From Candidatus Electrothrix aestuarii (GTDB taxonomy: Bacteria; Desulfobacterota; Desulfobulbia; Desulfobulbales; Desulfobulbaceae), in assembly GCA_032595685.2 (NCBI GenBank), contig CP159373.1, positions 3,623,907 through 3,687,906 on the forward strand: DNA of 64,000 nt, read 5' to 3'. Positions 53,549 through 62,831 of the stretch are shown here, piece by piece; positions within the stretch are counted from its first letter, which is position 1; every line of letters starts with the position of its first letter. A program made the translations under genes and the position numbers. The notes beneath the pieces are model-generated. The model did not search any database. It saw nothing but the letters and a program-made list of their open reading frames with translations, and was not told the DNA's origin.

Positions 53549-55816
53549 TTATTTGGACTCTTTTTGATGAATTTTTCTCAGATTCTCCTTGGCTGTATTG
53601 AGCAAGGCCTGGTCCTCGGGGCTGTGAGTTGTTTCGGTAGAATCTCCACGACTATCCGAAAGATCAAGGACCTGTCGATAGACTTCTTCTGCTTTTTTCC
53701 ATTGTTTTTCATGCTCGTAAATAAGGCCCATGTTGATTAAGGCATAGGAGTTTTCTGGCTGAATCTTCAGAGCCTGCTGGAAGTAGCCCTTTGCCTCCTG
53801 ATATTGTTTGTGCTGGAGTTTGGCAAAACCCAGATCAATAAAGGCGTAGACATTTTCCTGGTTCGGTTTGAGCTGAAGGATTTTTTCTGGAACCTCACCA
53901 GATCCTTCCTGGACATCCTCCATCACATCCCGCTTTCGTTGGTAGATATTGGCAAGCTCTGGAGAACTTTCCACAATGCGGGGCATGATAAAGATAAACA
54001 TGTTTGTTTTATTATCCAGGTCTTCATGTGTCCTGAAAAGCCAGCCCAACAAGGGAATATCACCCAGCAAAGGTACCTTGTAATCTCCCGAGGTGATATC
54101 CTGTCCTATCATGCCACCGATAACCACTATCTCCTCGTTATGCACAACAACGGTAGTTTCAGCAGAACGTTTATAGGTGGTGGGCGTGGTTACACCCGCT
54201 TCACTTTTTAGGCGGGTAACTTCAACACCGATTTCAAGACGGAGCAGATTAGCCTGATTAATCTGCGGAGTAATTTTCAGCGTGGTACCGACGTCCTTAT
54301 ACTCATAATTGGTATAATCCTGAGTACTGCCGCTATCTGAGGTGTTTTTACTGGTAATGTAAGGAACATTCTGACCAACCGTAATACTGGCTTCCTTATT
54401 ATCCGTGGTTAATACTTGTGGTGTGGCAATGATGTTAATATCTGAGTCTGTCTTCAAGGCATTTACAACCGCTCCGATATCAGGGAAATAGACCCCTCCG
54501 ATTTCTACACCTTTTTTGAGGATTCCCAGGGTAGCTCCATCAGCCATACCAGCAACGCCCGAGTTAAGTCCCTGCAAGAGATTGAAACTATTATTGGTAA
54601 ACCCTGAACCTAAGGTGCCGGTTTCGTCCTGGAAACTCCCGAGTCCTCCCCATTCAACACCCAATTGGAATTGTTTATTAATAGAGACCTCCATGATCAG
54701 GGCCTCCAGGTAGACCATGCGGCGGGGAATATCAAGCTTTTTGATAATTTGTTCAAGAATCAGATACTCTTCCTTGGGTGCCGTGATAATGAGAGAATTT
54801 GTCTCTGGATCAGCAGTAATTTTCAGGTCTGTAGACAGGGGAGGGGCTTTGGCAGCTGCTTCCTTGGTATTCTGCTTGCGTGTCGTGTTTGTTTGCTTTG
54901 TGGGTAAGCTGGTGAGCACCTTAACCAGTTCTTCAGCATTCGCATGCTGAAGGTAATAGACATGAATCTTTCCTCCGCCTTGGGGGGCCTCGGTGTCCAA
55001 TTCTTCTAACAGGTTCCGTAATTTCTCTATTTGAGCCTTTGGAGCAAAGACAATGAGCGAATTGGTACGCTCATAGGGAATGATTTTAATATTTGAGGAG
55101 CTACCGCTACTCCCTCTGCTCCTTCTTCGTGTTGATTGGACAAAGAGCTGGCTAAAGGATTTGCCCACATCCGTGACAGAGGCGTATTGCAAAGGAATAA
55201 TAACCAGTTCTTCATCTACAGAGGGAACGTCAATCTCCTTGAGGATCTCCATCAGGCGTTTAATATTGGACTGCACATCGGTCAGAATCATCATCCCGGA
55301 TTGGGAGTGGGCAATGACATTGCTGGTTTTAGAGAGCAGGGGCTTAAGTACTTTTGTTAGCTCATCCGGGTCAGAGTACTTCATCGGGATGATCCGGGTC
55401 ACCACCTTGTCTTCAGCAACAGGCTTATCTCCTGATTTGACCGTAGGAATGCTCTTTGATCTGGCCTCAACAGCAGGAACAATCTTTATGACAGGTCCGC
55501 TGGGAATTGTAGAAAAACCATGTACTTCCAGAACAGACTCAAAAACCCGGTAGGCATCTTCCTTGCTCATCCGGGTTGGAGAGATGACAGTAATCTTTCC
55601 CTTAACCGAGCTATCTACGATAAAGTTTTTACCCGTTAACTCGCTTATGTATTTTATAAAAACACTGATATCAACATCGTTGAAGTCAATAGTTACATAT
55701 TCTTGATCGTCCGTATCATGCTGCTGAGGAGTCTCTGCAAAGCAGCTCAGAGAGGTGACAAGGAGCAGCGTCAGGGTAAGGCAAAGTATACGTAAGGGTG
55801 ATAAAGAAATGTTCAT
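53549..55816 (-). CDS. gspD: Type II secretion secretin GspD with C-terminal TPR extension
   Basis: The outer-membrane channel of the T2SS, 755 residues. A signal peptide is followed by N0 (VTIDFNDVDISVFIKYISEL), N1-N3 domains with a Ser/Arg-rich loop (RRRSRGSSGSSSN), and the secretin barrel (EALIMEVSINKQFQLGVEWG, TPQVLTTDNKEASITVGQNV, VPLLGDIPLLGWLFR). After the barrel, where a short pilotin-binding S domain is usual, there are about 100 residues with two TPR units (AFIDLGFAKLQHKQYQEAKG and ALINMGLIYEHEKQWKKAEE). The start at ATG 55816 follows CAGGA; the frame is open to 55867. Neighbours are gspC upstream and gspE downstream. Confidence 0.94.
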   Translation of the reverse strand: MNISLSPLRILCLTLTLLLVTSLSCFAETPQQHDTDDQEYVTIDFNDVDISVFIKYISELTGKNFIVDSSVKGKITVISPTRMSKEDAYRVFESVLEVHGFSTIPSGPVIKIVPAVEARSKSIPTVKSGDKPVAEDKVVTRIIPMKYSDPDELTKVLKPLLSKTSNVIAHSQSGMMILTDVQSNIKRLMEILKEIDVPSVDEELVIIPLQYASVTDVGKSFSQLFVQSTRRRSRGSSGSSSNIKIIPYERTNSLIVFAPKAQIEKLRNLLEELDTEAPQGGGKIHVYYLQHANAEELVKVLTSLPTKQTNTTRKQNTKEAAAKAPPLSTDLKITADPETNSLIITAPKEEYLILEQIIKKLDIPRRMVYLEALIMEVSINKQFQLGVEWGGLGSFQDETGTLGSGFTNNSFNLLQGLNSGVAGMADGATLGILKKGVEIGGVYFPDIGAVVNALKTDSDINIIATPQVLTTDNKEASITVGQNVPYITSKNTSDSGSTQDYTNYEYKDVGTTLKITPQINQANLLRLEIGVEVTRLKSEAGVTTPTTYKRSAETTVVVHNEEIVVIGGMIGQDITSGDYKVPLLGDIPLLGWLFRTHEDLDNKTNMFIFIMPRIVESSPELANIYQRKRDVMEDVQEGSGEVPEKILQLKPNQENVYAFIDLGFAKLQHKQYQEAKGYFQQALKIQPENSYALINMGLIYEHEKQWKKAEEVYRQVLDLSDSRGDSTETTHSPEDQALLNTAKENLRKIHQKESK

Positions 55817-55879
55817 AATATCCTGCAATACAAAATTAATTGGCCTTATTAAAAAAACGGGATGCATCGTGCCTATCCA

Positions 55880-56833
55880 TTAATTCTCTTCCTCAAGAGA
55901 TGGCAGATCATCTTCGGGTAAGAGTTCATCTTCTTCATCCACTACATCATCAAGCTGGGTGTCATCGTTTGTATCTCTTGCATTCCGTAGCGGATTTCTC
56001 CTAATATTTATCCTGCGAGGGGTACGAATAGAAGGGGGCCTTCGATTCGTGCGTACCTGCTGCTCCTCCCGTGAGTCAATGCGGCGTGGCGTAGGAGAGC
56101 TGGTCCGGACAGGTGGACTGGGTAGACGTGGGCCACCGCCTTTTCGTTTTTCCATGAGAAGGGTTTCCCGTGCCCCGAAGACCTCAAGGATAACCTTACC
56201 CCGTTCAATGGACTCGATGATGGCCCCTTGCACTGCATCACCGATCCGGTAGAGCTTTTGCTCGGTTTGTTTGTCCTCGATAATAATGGCGCGGGCTACC
56301 TGATCATCGCCCATTATAGTCCCCTGAAGGGTCAGGTTTAACGAGGTTTGAGGCGCTTCCTCTACAGCTGCGACTGGTTGCACCTCCTTAGGTAGCTGCT
56401 GTGTTGCTGTTTCAGGTTGCTCTGTCTGCACAAGCTGAAAAATATTACGACGAACAATGACCTGAAAGTCAGGATGCTCATAATCAACCGGTTGTTCAGC
56501 AGAGGGTAATGCTGGTGCCGCACCTTCAGGGGCAGGGGCATCTACCGGTTCCTGAGGCTCTGCTGTTCCCTGAGGAACAGGAGGAACAGGAGGGTCAGGT
56601 TGCTGCGGTGCTGGCGCTTGCTCTTTCTCCAGAGCTAGTTCCTGCTGAGCCGGAGGATTTGTTACATCCTTTCCGGCAGGAGCGTTCTGTTTTGCAGGCT
56701 GAGCAACTGGAAACTCGGCAATACCGCAACAGCTGCCAGTGAGGAGTTCCTTTTCCAGTCTGGCATAGACCAAGTGAACAGCAGCATAGGCCAGGACAAA
56801 GATAGCAGCGAGTTTAATCAGGACTCGGATCAT
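55880..56833 (-). CDS. gspC: Type II secretion inner-membrane protein GspC
   Basis: A 317-residue protein. One N-terminal membrane helix (LIKLAAIFVLAYAAVHLVYA) is followed by a long Pro/Ala/Gln-rich spacer (about 45-115) and the homology region (NLTLQGTIMGDDQVARAIII and KLYRIGDAVQGAIIESIERG), the part that contacts GspD. The C-terminus is Arg/Pro-rich and then very acidic; no PDZ domain is visible, as in many deltaproteobacterial GspC. The start overlaps the gspN stop by four bases. gspD follows 63 bases downstream. Confidence 0.85.
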   Translation of the reverse strand: MIRVLIKLAAIFVLAYAAVHLVYARLEKELLTGSCCGIAEFPVAQPAKQNAPAGKDVTNPPAQQELALEKEQAPAPQQPDPPVPPVPQGTAEPQEPVDAPAPEGAAPALPSAEQPVDYEHPDFQVIVRRNIFQLVQTEQPETATQQLPKEVQPVAAVEEAPQTSLNLTLQGTIMGDDQVARAIIIEDKQTEQKLYRIGDAVQGAIIESIERGKVILEVFGARETLLMEKRKGGGPRLPSPPVRTSSPTPRRIDSREEQQVRTNRRPPSIRTPRRINIRRNPLRNARDTNDDTQLDDVVDEEDELLPEDDLPSLEEEN

Positions 56834-57792
56834 CGTGCCGGGCCCCCTTTGGGCTGCTGTTGGCGCTGTTTTTTTAACAATTCCATCTGCCTGTTAAATC
56901 CAGGTGGAAGGCTGGTAAAGAGTATATTCGGCTTTTTCAGCGGACCATTCACTGTTAAAGGAAGAGGTCCCTTTTGCATCTCTTTATTGAGCAGGGCAGC
57001 AAGGGAGGGGCTACCGAGCGAAGCTGTAAAGTCCGGTCCGGGCTGAAAAGAGCCTGTTACGCGAATATTTGAATCACTGCAAGGAACTGCCATGCGCAGA
57101 TTTCCTTTAAAGTTAGCAGCAAATAGAGGAGATGTTACCTTGCCCTGGCTGAAGACAATAGTCCCGGTGTTCATGTTCAATTGGGTTTCAAGGCGATCAA
57201 AGTCTATTTGGTCCATACCCAGAACAGCCTGCTGGAGACTGATTGATCCTTGGGCAAAGACGAATTTTCCTTGCATGGTATGCGTTATATCGGTCAAATT
57301 CCGTTTGCCGGAAAATTTTCCAGACAAGATACCATGCACATCGCGCTGATATTCCTCTTGGAACAAGGGGAGTTCCTTATTGTTTATGGCAAGATCCTGT
57401 ATCACTCCGTTGTATTGCAGCGCCTTGCGATTTTTTGTCAGGGCCAGACGACCGAGCACTGTCCCTTTGAGGAGGTGAGCGGTGTATTGTGCTGTTACCT
57501 TACCTGTTTTTTTCCAGGTCATAAGGTCTGGGCCTAAGGTGAGGTCCTGGAGAGTGAATATTTTCTTTTGTTCTCTCCTGCCTGTCACCTGAATATTTTG
57601 CAGCTGAACACGCAATGGGGGGAGCAAGGTGAGTCTTTCCACAACCCATTGTAAACCGGGATTTGTCCTGTTCAGATCCTTTTCGATCCTGGTTTTTACG
57701 GCATCAGCTGGAAATTTATACCAGAGCAAAGCAAGCACGACCACCACGGTGTAGATGAGATAGCCGGAAAATTTGAGCAGCTTCATCAACAT
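56830..57792 (-). CDS. gspN: Type II secretion protein GspN
   Basis: A 320-residue inner-membrane-anchored protein (YLIYTVVVVLALLWYKFPAD near the N-terminus) with the AsmA-like periplasmic beta-rich body of the deltaproteobacterial GspN. Motifs include FPADAVKTRIEKDL, LLPPLRVQLQNI and GSFQPGPDFTAS. GspN is optional in T2SS and its role is not settled. It starts 3 bases after the gspM stop and overlaps gspC by four bases. Confidence 0.8.
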   Translation of the reverse strand: MLMKLLKFSGYLIYTVVVVLALLWYKFPADAVKTRIEKDLNRTNPGLQWVVERLTLLPPLRVQLQNIQVTGRREQKKIFTLQDLTLGPDLMTWKKTGKVTAQYTAHLLKGTVLGRLALTKNRKALQYNGVIQDLAINNKELPLFQEEYQRDVHGILSGKFSGKRNLTDITHTMQGKFVFAQGSISLQQAVLGMDQIDFDRLETQLNMNTGTIVFSQGKVTSPLFAANFKGNLRMAVPCSDSNIRVTGSFQPGPDFTASLGSPSLAALLNKEMQKGPLPLTVNGPLKKPNILFTSLPPGFNRQMELLKKQRQQQPKGGPAR

Positions 57793-57795
57793 AAT

Positions 57796-58335
57796 CTACT
57801 CGCTGATCACTCCGGTTTGCACCAGACTGATAACCTTCATAATCACATCCAGTGTCCCCAGATCTTTATCGTTCACGTCCACCTGGATGCGTTGCAGGGC
57901 CACGATATGTTCTGAGGATTCAATGCGTTCCAAAAAAGCAACCAGCAGATTAAGGCGGATAGCCTTGAGTTTCATCTCCACCATAATCTGTTGCACTGGC
58001 CCATCCCCTGTGGCATCAGAGGGTTTCATATAAGAGATATTATCCTTTACCTGAACTTCTGCGCATTTTTCCTCAAGAAAGGCAAAAAGACTGAAGTCTG
58101 CTGGTCGCGCTGCAACTAAGGCTTCCAGGCCGGTGCTGCGTTGACTGAGTCGGGTGATTTCATCTTGCATCGCCTGCATCTCAGCCAAACCTTTTTCTTT
58201 GCTGTGTATTTTTCGTTCCAGCTGCTTGCGCTGGGCAAGAAGAGGAAAAAATATAAACTGAATAATGGCAAAAATACCCAGCGCGATCAGCAGAAAGGTC
58301 AATGCCCTTTTATCTTTCTGACTTAACGTGGCCAT
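57796..58335 (-). CDS. gspM: Type II secretion protein GspM
   Basis: A 179-residue bitopic protein: a short cytoplasmic N-terminus, one membrane helix (ALTFLLIALGIFAIIQFIFF), a coiled coil (RKQLERKIHSKEKGLAEMQ) and a ferredoxin-like periplasmic domain. GspM pairs with GspL in the inner-membrane platform. Its ATG overlaps the gspL stop as TAATG. Confidence 0.86.
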   Translation of the reverse strand: MATLSQKDKRALTFLLIALGIFAIIQFIFFPLLAQRKQLERKIHSKEKGLAEMQAMQDEITRLSQRSTGLEALVAARPADFSLFAFLEEKCAEVQVKDNISYMKPSDATGDGPVQQIMVEMKLKAIRLNLLVAFLERIESSEHIVALQRIQVDVNDKDLGTLDVIMKVISLVQTGVISE

Positions 58336-59870
58336 TAGGATTGTTCTCCTTTCGCGCTGGTCAGCTGGAGCTTGATTTCAAAGCGTATGCCTTCTTTCTC
58401 CGTTCCCTTTGTTGCGGAGACAATACTTACTTCTGCATAACGTTCTGATGCGGTGAGCATATTTTTAATCGTGTTCACATTATTAAAGGCATCCGTGGTC
58501 CCGGAAATCTTTACTGAGCCTTGATCAACAATGAGCCGGGTGACATGTATATCCAGAGTGGCTGGAATCCGGGAAGAAATGTCATAGAGGGTGAAAAGAA
58601 CCCGTTTTTTCTCGTTAAAGATAGGCATGGAAACGGAGACTGTGTCCATACCCTGAAGTTTAGAACGCATGTGCAGCAGCGGGTCGCCACTTGGTGTTAT
58701 GCCGGGAAAGCTCTCCTGGAAGACATCCACCATGTCGGTGGACAGCTCATCATACGTGTTTTGCAGATGCCGGGCGTCAAAGAAGAGGTAGCTTAAAGAA
58801 ATCAGAAAAAGAGCTCCCACAGCTATGGCGGCACCAGTCAGCTGTTTTTTCGAGCGCAGAAGATAATGCGGTGGGGCAAACTCGTTTTTGCGGAAATTAA
58901 GGGACGTCGTTTTTTTTCTGAAACTGGCCTGCAAGGCCAAGGCAAGAGGGCGATCAAAAAGCTCCGGCTTCCATTGCCCGGCAATCGTTGCAGACAAGGT
59001 AGCTGTTTCTGCCTGAATAAGATCTGATTTTTTGACAGGCAGCTCCAGTTCAGCTGCTATCTTTTCCTCAAAGCCCTGACCAAGGAGCATGGGACCGGTC
59101 AGGAGTATATAGGCTGGCTGCAAGGAAAGGGAAAATTGGTGTTTAAAAAAATCTACACTTTGTTGAATATCTGCGCAGATCTGATTGACTACCTGTTCAG
59201 CCTTATCAGGATTATCGGTGTGGATTTCCTGGCCGTCAAAGGAGAACAATGCCTCGGTAAACACTTCAGCAGGATAGGCCAGGTGACGCATAAAGACCAC
59301 GGCACCCTGATGGATAACCGTTACTGTGCTTGCCGAGAGATCGCAGGAGAGGAGCAAAAAGTTCTCTGCTTCCTGATCACTTTGGCTGAGTCGTTCCCCG
59401 AGAACGAAATCTGTCGGACTGATATGATCTGGCTCAAGTCCCTGTGCATGAAAGAGGGCAAGGTATTCTAAGAGGGTGTCTTTATCAAGGGCAGCCGTCA
59501 GTAGATGGGTTTCTCCCTCTTCCTTGTCGACGATGGAAGGACTGGTGGCAATGACTTGCTCATCAAAGGGCAGCATGAGCTGCTCATCCAACTCAAAGGG
59601 GAGGATCTGCTCAATCTTTTTGGTATCTGCAAAGGGCAGGATGATATTACGCAGGCTGATTTCAGAGAGTGAGAGGCCGATATCACAAGCCCCTTTTTTC
59701 TCCCATTGTAGCGCGTCTAGCAGGAGAGGGAGTTGTTCGGTAAGGCCGTTTTCTCCATCAAGCCGGAGATAGGCGCAAGACGCCACCTTGGCCTCTTTGC
59801 CTTTTCCGGCTACAGCAACCCCGGTCAGCAGATCATCGCTGATATCTATGCCAAAAGAAAGATGGCCCAT
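58335..59870 (-). CDS. gspL: Type II secretion protein GspL (actin-like, PilM-type)
   Basis: A 511-residue protein. Residues 1-320 form a cytoplasmic actin-like domain (FGIDISDDLLTGVAVAGKG, LPFELDEQL, LLLSCDLSASTVTVIHQG). A membrane helix (LTGAAIAVGALFLISLSYLF, about 340-360) leads to the periplasmic coiled coil and ferredoxin-like domain of PilN/GspL type (RLIVDQGSVKISGTTDAFNN). It links the ATPase GspE to the membrane platform. A 157-bp gap separates it from gspK upstream, unusual in this otherwise tight operon. Confidence 0.9.
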   Translation of the reverse strand: MGHLSFGIDISDDLLTGVAVAGKGKEAKVASCAYLRLDGENGLTEQLPLLLDALQWEKKGACDIGLSLSEISLRNIILPFADTKKIEQILPFELDEQLMLPFDEQVIATSPSIVDKEEGETHLLTAALDKDTLLEYLALFHAQGLEPDHISPTDFVLGERLSQSDQEAENFLLLSCDLSASTVTVIHQGAVVFMRHLAYPAEVFTEALFSFDGQEIHTDNPDKAEQVVNQICADIQQSVDFFKHQFSLSLQPAYILLTGPMLLGQGFEEKIAAELELPVKKSDLIQAETATLSATIAGQWKPELFDRPLALALQASFRKKTTSLNFRKNEFAPPHYLLRSKKQLTGAAIAVGALFLISLSYLFFDARHLQNTYDELSTDMVDVFQESFPGITPSGDPLLHMRSKLQGMDTVSVSMPIFNEKKRVLFTLYDISSRIPATLDIHVTRLIVDQGSVKISGTTDAFNNVNTIKNMLTASERYAEVSIVSATKGTEKEGIRFEIKLQLTSAKGEQS

Positions 59871-60027
59871 TACAGCATGCGGCGTATAAGCAAAGAGGAG
59901 CTTCTCAGGCTACAGGACAGAAATCCAGAGCAAGAGGGCAGAAAGGAGGGGATGGAAACAAACCGCAACGCAGTATACGATCTATTCGATGTATTCGAGA
60001 AGAGGGCAGGTGGTTGTAAGCTGTTAT

Positions 60028-61090
60028 TCATTGTATTTTCCAGTAAAGCAGAACCTGCTCCTGATTTTTTTTGCGCTGGACAATTCCTTCACCGGTTCGT
60101 TTGAGGCCATTTTCTGTCGCGGTGAGAGTAATTTTAAAGAAATTACTTTCTGTTGTAATCAGAATTTGATCAAAGGAGATGGTGCTCGGGAACCCTGGAA
60201 CATTGCGGTACCAGGTGATTTCTTTCAGCGTGTCTTTATTCTCTTCGCTCTCCCTGAAGGAGATCAGGTCAGCGGCAATTTCTTCGGTCATTTCCCCATG
60301 AAGGGCCTGCAGAACCAGTGCAGGAGCCGTATTGATATTGACCTTACCCGGTTGCTCGCCGCAGGTCAAATAGTCAATGAGATTTGAAGAGGCATTCTCT
60401 CGTTTTTTCAGTCCGGTGTAAAGAATTTTCTGGTCCCAACCTTTGACGAGTACCAGATCCTCAATCAGTTGCAGAGGGCCGTTGCTTGGAACATAGGAGG
60501 GACCAAGGCCGCTGTAGTATCCTTTTTCCGCACCGTTTTCTTTTTCTTCATCATCACTGTCCAGCCAATCCACCAGGCTGTCCAGCATAATGTCCACCTG
60601 CTCTTCATCCATTGCTTCAAGCCCAAGGTCCTCGAGACTGAGAAAACGTTTCCAAAGGCTCCGTTGTAGTTTTTCCGGGTCTTTTTTTTTGTTTTTACTC
60701 TTTTGCTTTTTTTTCCATGCTTTTTTCTTTCTCAGTCCAGACCAGGGCATTGGCCTGCAAGCGACCAGAGAGGTCCGTCACCGTAACATCCAGGGTGCCG
60801 GGAAAGAGTTCACTAAGCAATGCGGAATCAAGGGTTCCCCAGGTATCAAGTGGGGTATCGGATGTATTATCTTCCTGTTGCTGGTCTGCCAGCAAAGCGG
60901 CACGGGCAATATGAAGCCCGGACAAGAGCATGGCATCCAGACGAACTGTTGTGCTTTGGTTAGCAGCAGAGATCATTTGGCGATTAACCGAGGTGCTGAG
61001 ACGAACAGTCACCGCAACAAGAAAGCTCACCGCCATAAGGGTCAGGATCAAGGCCATGCCGGAGTCCTTTTGGTGCTGAGACGCAGACAT
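60028..61090 (-). pseudogene. gspK: Type II secretion pseudopilin GspK, frameshifted in an A-rich tract
   Basis: Two overlapping minus-strand frames together make one GspK of about 353 residues. The first (61090 to stop 60695) has the leader MSASQHQKDSG|MALILTLMAV and LSGRLQANALVWT. The second (to 60028) has the GspK saposin-like insertion and GKVNINTAPALVLQAL, ending LTATENGLKRTGEGIVQRKKN. They join in the lysine-coding A-rich stretch: removing one A from A8 (plus-strand T8 at 60707-60714) or from A6 (60721-60726) makes one frame. GspK caps the pseudopilus with GspI and GspJ. It starts on the gspJ stop (TAATG). Sequencing error, mutation and slippage all remain possible. Confidence 0.83.
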
Positions 61091-61791
61091 TAGCTGTCTT
61101 CCTCTGGTTGGGCCTGGATCAGGCCTGTTGGCAGGAGAACCGTTGTTTGGAACACGATAGTTCGTTCCGCTTCTATATCAACCCAGAATTCCAAACGGCA
61201 GGTCACGGCAGCAGGCAGACGGCGCTTGGCCTTTGCCTCTTCATCATCCTCATCCACGGTGGTGTCCCAGCTTTCCTGTTCCTCGCCTTGGTAATCATAA
61301 AAAGTGAAATCAACCGACCGGAGCTGATCTGCGAGTATATAGGCCTCGACCTCGCCGCTTTCTTCCCCGTCTTCTGTGGGACGCTGAAGGGCATCGCTCC
61401 GCACAAGGAGAAGATGACCGCTCTGATCAGGATCAGCCTGCAGGGCATAGTGAATCCTTCCCAGGCCTGGTTGATCATTTTTCGGGTCAAGGACCAGATG
61501 GGCCAGGGAGGAAAAGGAGAGCAGGACAGTTTGTTCACTGCTGTCGCTGCCGGATTGACCTATGAATTCCATGTCATTGGTGAGCAGGGCCGAACTCAGG
61601 TCTTCGTTGATTCGTTCCATTGCCACCTGGGCCCGATAATAAAGATCCCCCTGGGTTATGGTGGCATCAATGGCGTTGATGGACCCGGACAGAGCGGTTG
61701 TCACCATTGCCACAACCAGACCGAGAATCAGCACGGCCAGCATGATTTCCAGCAGGGTGAAACCTGCTTGTTCAGAATCGGGTGAAGTCAT
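61090..61791 (-). CDS. gspJ: Type II secretion pseudopilin GspJ
   Basis: A 233-residue minor pseudopilin: leader MTSPDSEQAG, cleavage G|FTLLE with Glu +5, hydrophobic helix LEIMLAVLILGLVVAMVTTA, then the GspJ/PulJ-type globular domain (AMERINEDLSSALL, RSVDFTFYDYQG). It forms part of the tip complex I-J-K. The start overlaps gspI by four bases (ATGA) and the stop overlaps the gspK start. Confidence 0.9.
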   Translation of the reverse strand: MTSPDSEQAGFTLLEIMLAVLILGLVVAMVTTALSGSINAIDATITQGDLYYRAQVAMERINEDLSSALLTNDMEFIGQSGSDSSEQTVLLSFSSLAHLVLDPKNDQPGLGRIHYALQADPDQSGHLLLVRSDALQRPTEDGEESGEVEAYILADQLRSVDFTFYDYQGEEQESWDTTVDEDDEEAKAKRRLPAAVTCRLEFWVDIEAERTIVFQTTVLLPTGLIQAQPEEDS

Positions 61792-62216
61792 TCTGTCTCA
61801 GCAGGTTCAATCTCGGTCATGATCACCGAGCGAACCGTGAAGGCCTGGTTGGGATCATCCCCGCGACTGATTTTCAAGGTAAGAAGTTTGAGCATGCCGT
61901 CGCTGTCTGGTATATCGGTCTCAGCTTCACCTAACTCCCTTACTTCGCTCTGCCAGGCATAATCGGAAAAATCATCTTCAAATTGGCCGGACCCGTCCGT
62001 AAGCTCAGAATATCCTGCTAATTGCAGCTCGCTGAGTTTTTCCCGGGCCAGCATGGCCGCCGTTGTTTCAAAACGGGAGATGTCAGCTATGGAGATGCTC
62101 TGTGATTGGGAGCCCAGCAGAGAGACAAAGGACATGGCAATGATGGCCACCGCAACCATGACTTCCAGGAGGGTGAAACCGGCATCTGTTTTTTGGGAAG
62201 GCGTAAGGGAGCGCAT
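61788..62216 (-). CDS. gspI: Type II secretion pseudopilin GspI
   Basis: A 142-residue minor pseudopilin: leader MRSLTPSQKTDAG, cleavage G|FTLLE (Glu +5), helix EVMVAVAIIAMSFVSLLG, then MLAREKLSELQLAG, which is typical of GspI. It nucleates the pseudopilus tip with GspJ and GspK. gspH lies 27 bases upstream. Confidence 0.91.
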   Translation of the reverse strand: MRSLTPSQKTDAGFTLLEVMVAVAIIAMSFVSLLGSQSQSISIADISRFETTAAMLAREKLSELQLAGYSELTDGSGQFEDDFSDYAWQSEVRELGEAETDIPDSDGMLKLLTLKISRGDDPNQAFTVRSVIMTEIEPAETE

Positions 62217-62243
62217 GTTATGTTGTCTGCTTATCTCAAGAAA

Positions 62244-62819
62244 CTACCTGTTCAGTGTGATCTGGTCTTGCTCAAGCGAGACATGCCCTTCCAGAATTCG
62301 GGCCACACCGAGAAAGGGAGAGAGCATGACCGTCACCTGATCCCCGGTATCACTCTCAAAATGAATGGCCGCCTTTCTGGTATAGCCCTTGGTTGTAAAA
62401 CGGATGCCCGTGTCATCGCTGTCTGTGGGGGAGTCCTCGTTCTTGGTTTCTATGCCTGTCAAGGTGACAGAATCATCCAGCTTGGCCCGGAGGTAGGCTT
62501 TCTCTGCCTCTTCTTCAGCTGTCTCCGGTCCTGTGCTGACAGGGATGGCGAGAAAGGCCTTTGTTTCGCGGTCAAAGCGCAGGATAAAGGCAATATGTTT
62601 TGCCCGGGCCTCCTGGCCTGCTTCGGTGACCAGCCCCACAAAGCGCTGCGCTGTGGCACTGAGCTCATTGCTATACAGGCTGGATTGAATTTTGGGCATG
62701 GTAAAGGCGGCTGTGATGGAGATCAGCACCATGACAACAACCAGCTCAATCAGTGTGAAGCCCTGTTGGTCGGTACCGGTGCGCTCTCTTAGGAATGTAA
62801 CAAGACAAATCTTATCCAT
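62244..62819 (-). CDS. gspH: Type II secretion pseudopilin GspH
   Basis: A 191-residue minor pseudopilin: leader MDKICLVTFLRERTGTDQQG (longer than usual), cleavage G|FTLIE, helix ELVVVMVLISITAAFTMPKI, and a GspH-type beta-rich domain (AKHIAFILRFDRETKAFLAI). A palindromic dispersed repeat fills most of the gap to gspG (62832-62894). The downstream neighbour is gspI. Confidence 0.88.
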   Translation of the reverse strand: MDKICLVTFLRERTGTDQQGFTLIELVVVMVLISITAAFTMPKIQSSLYSNELSATAQRFVGLVTEAGQEARAKHIAFILRFDRETKAFLAIPVSTGPETAEEEAEKAYLRAKLDDSVTLTGIETKNEDSPTDSDDTGIRFTTKGYTRKAAIHFESDTGDQVTVMLSPFLGVARILEGHVSLEQDQITLNR

Positions 62820-62831
62820 TATTCCTGATCC

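Noticed and set aside
61108-61785. Long plus-strand ORFs across gspJ, gspH and gspL
   Set aside because: They are antisense shadows of clear T2SS genes and contain no recognisable domain.
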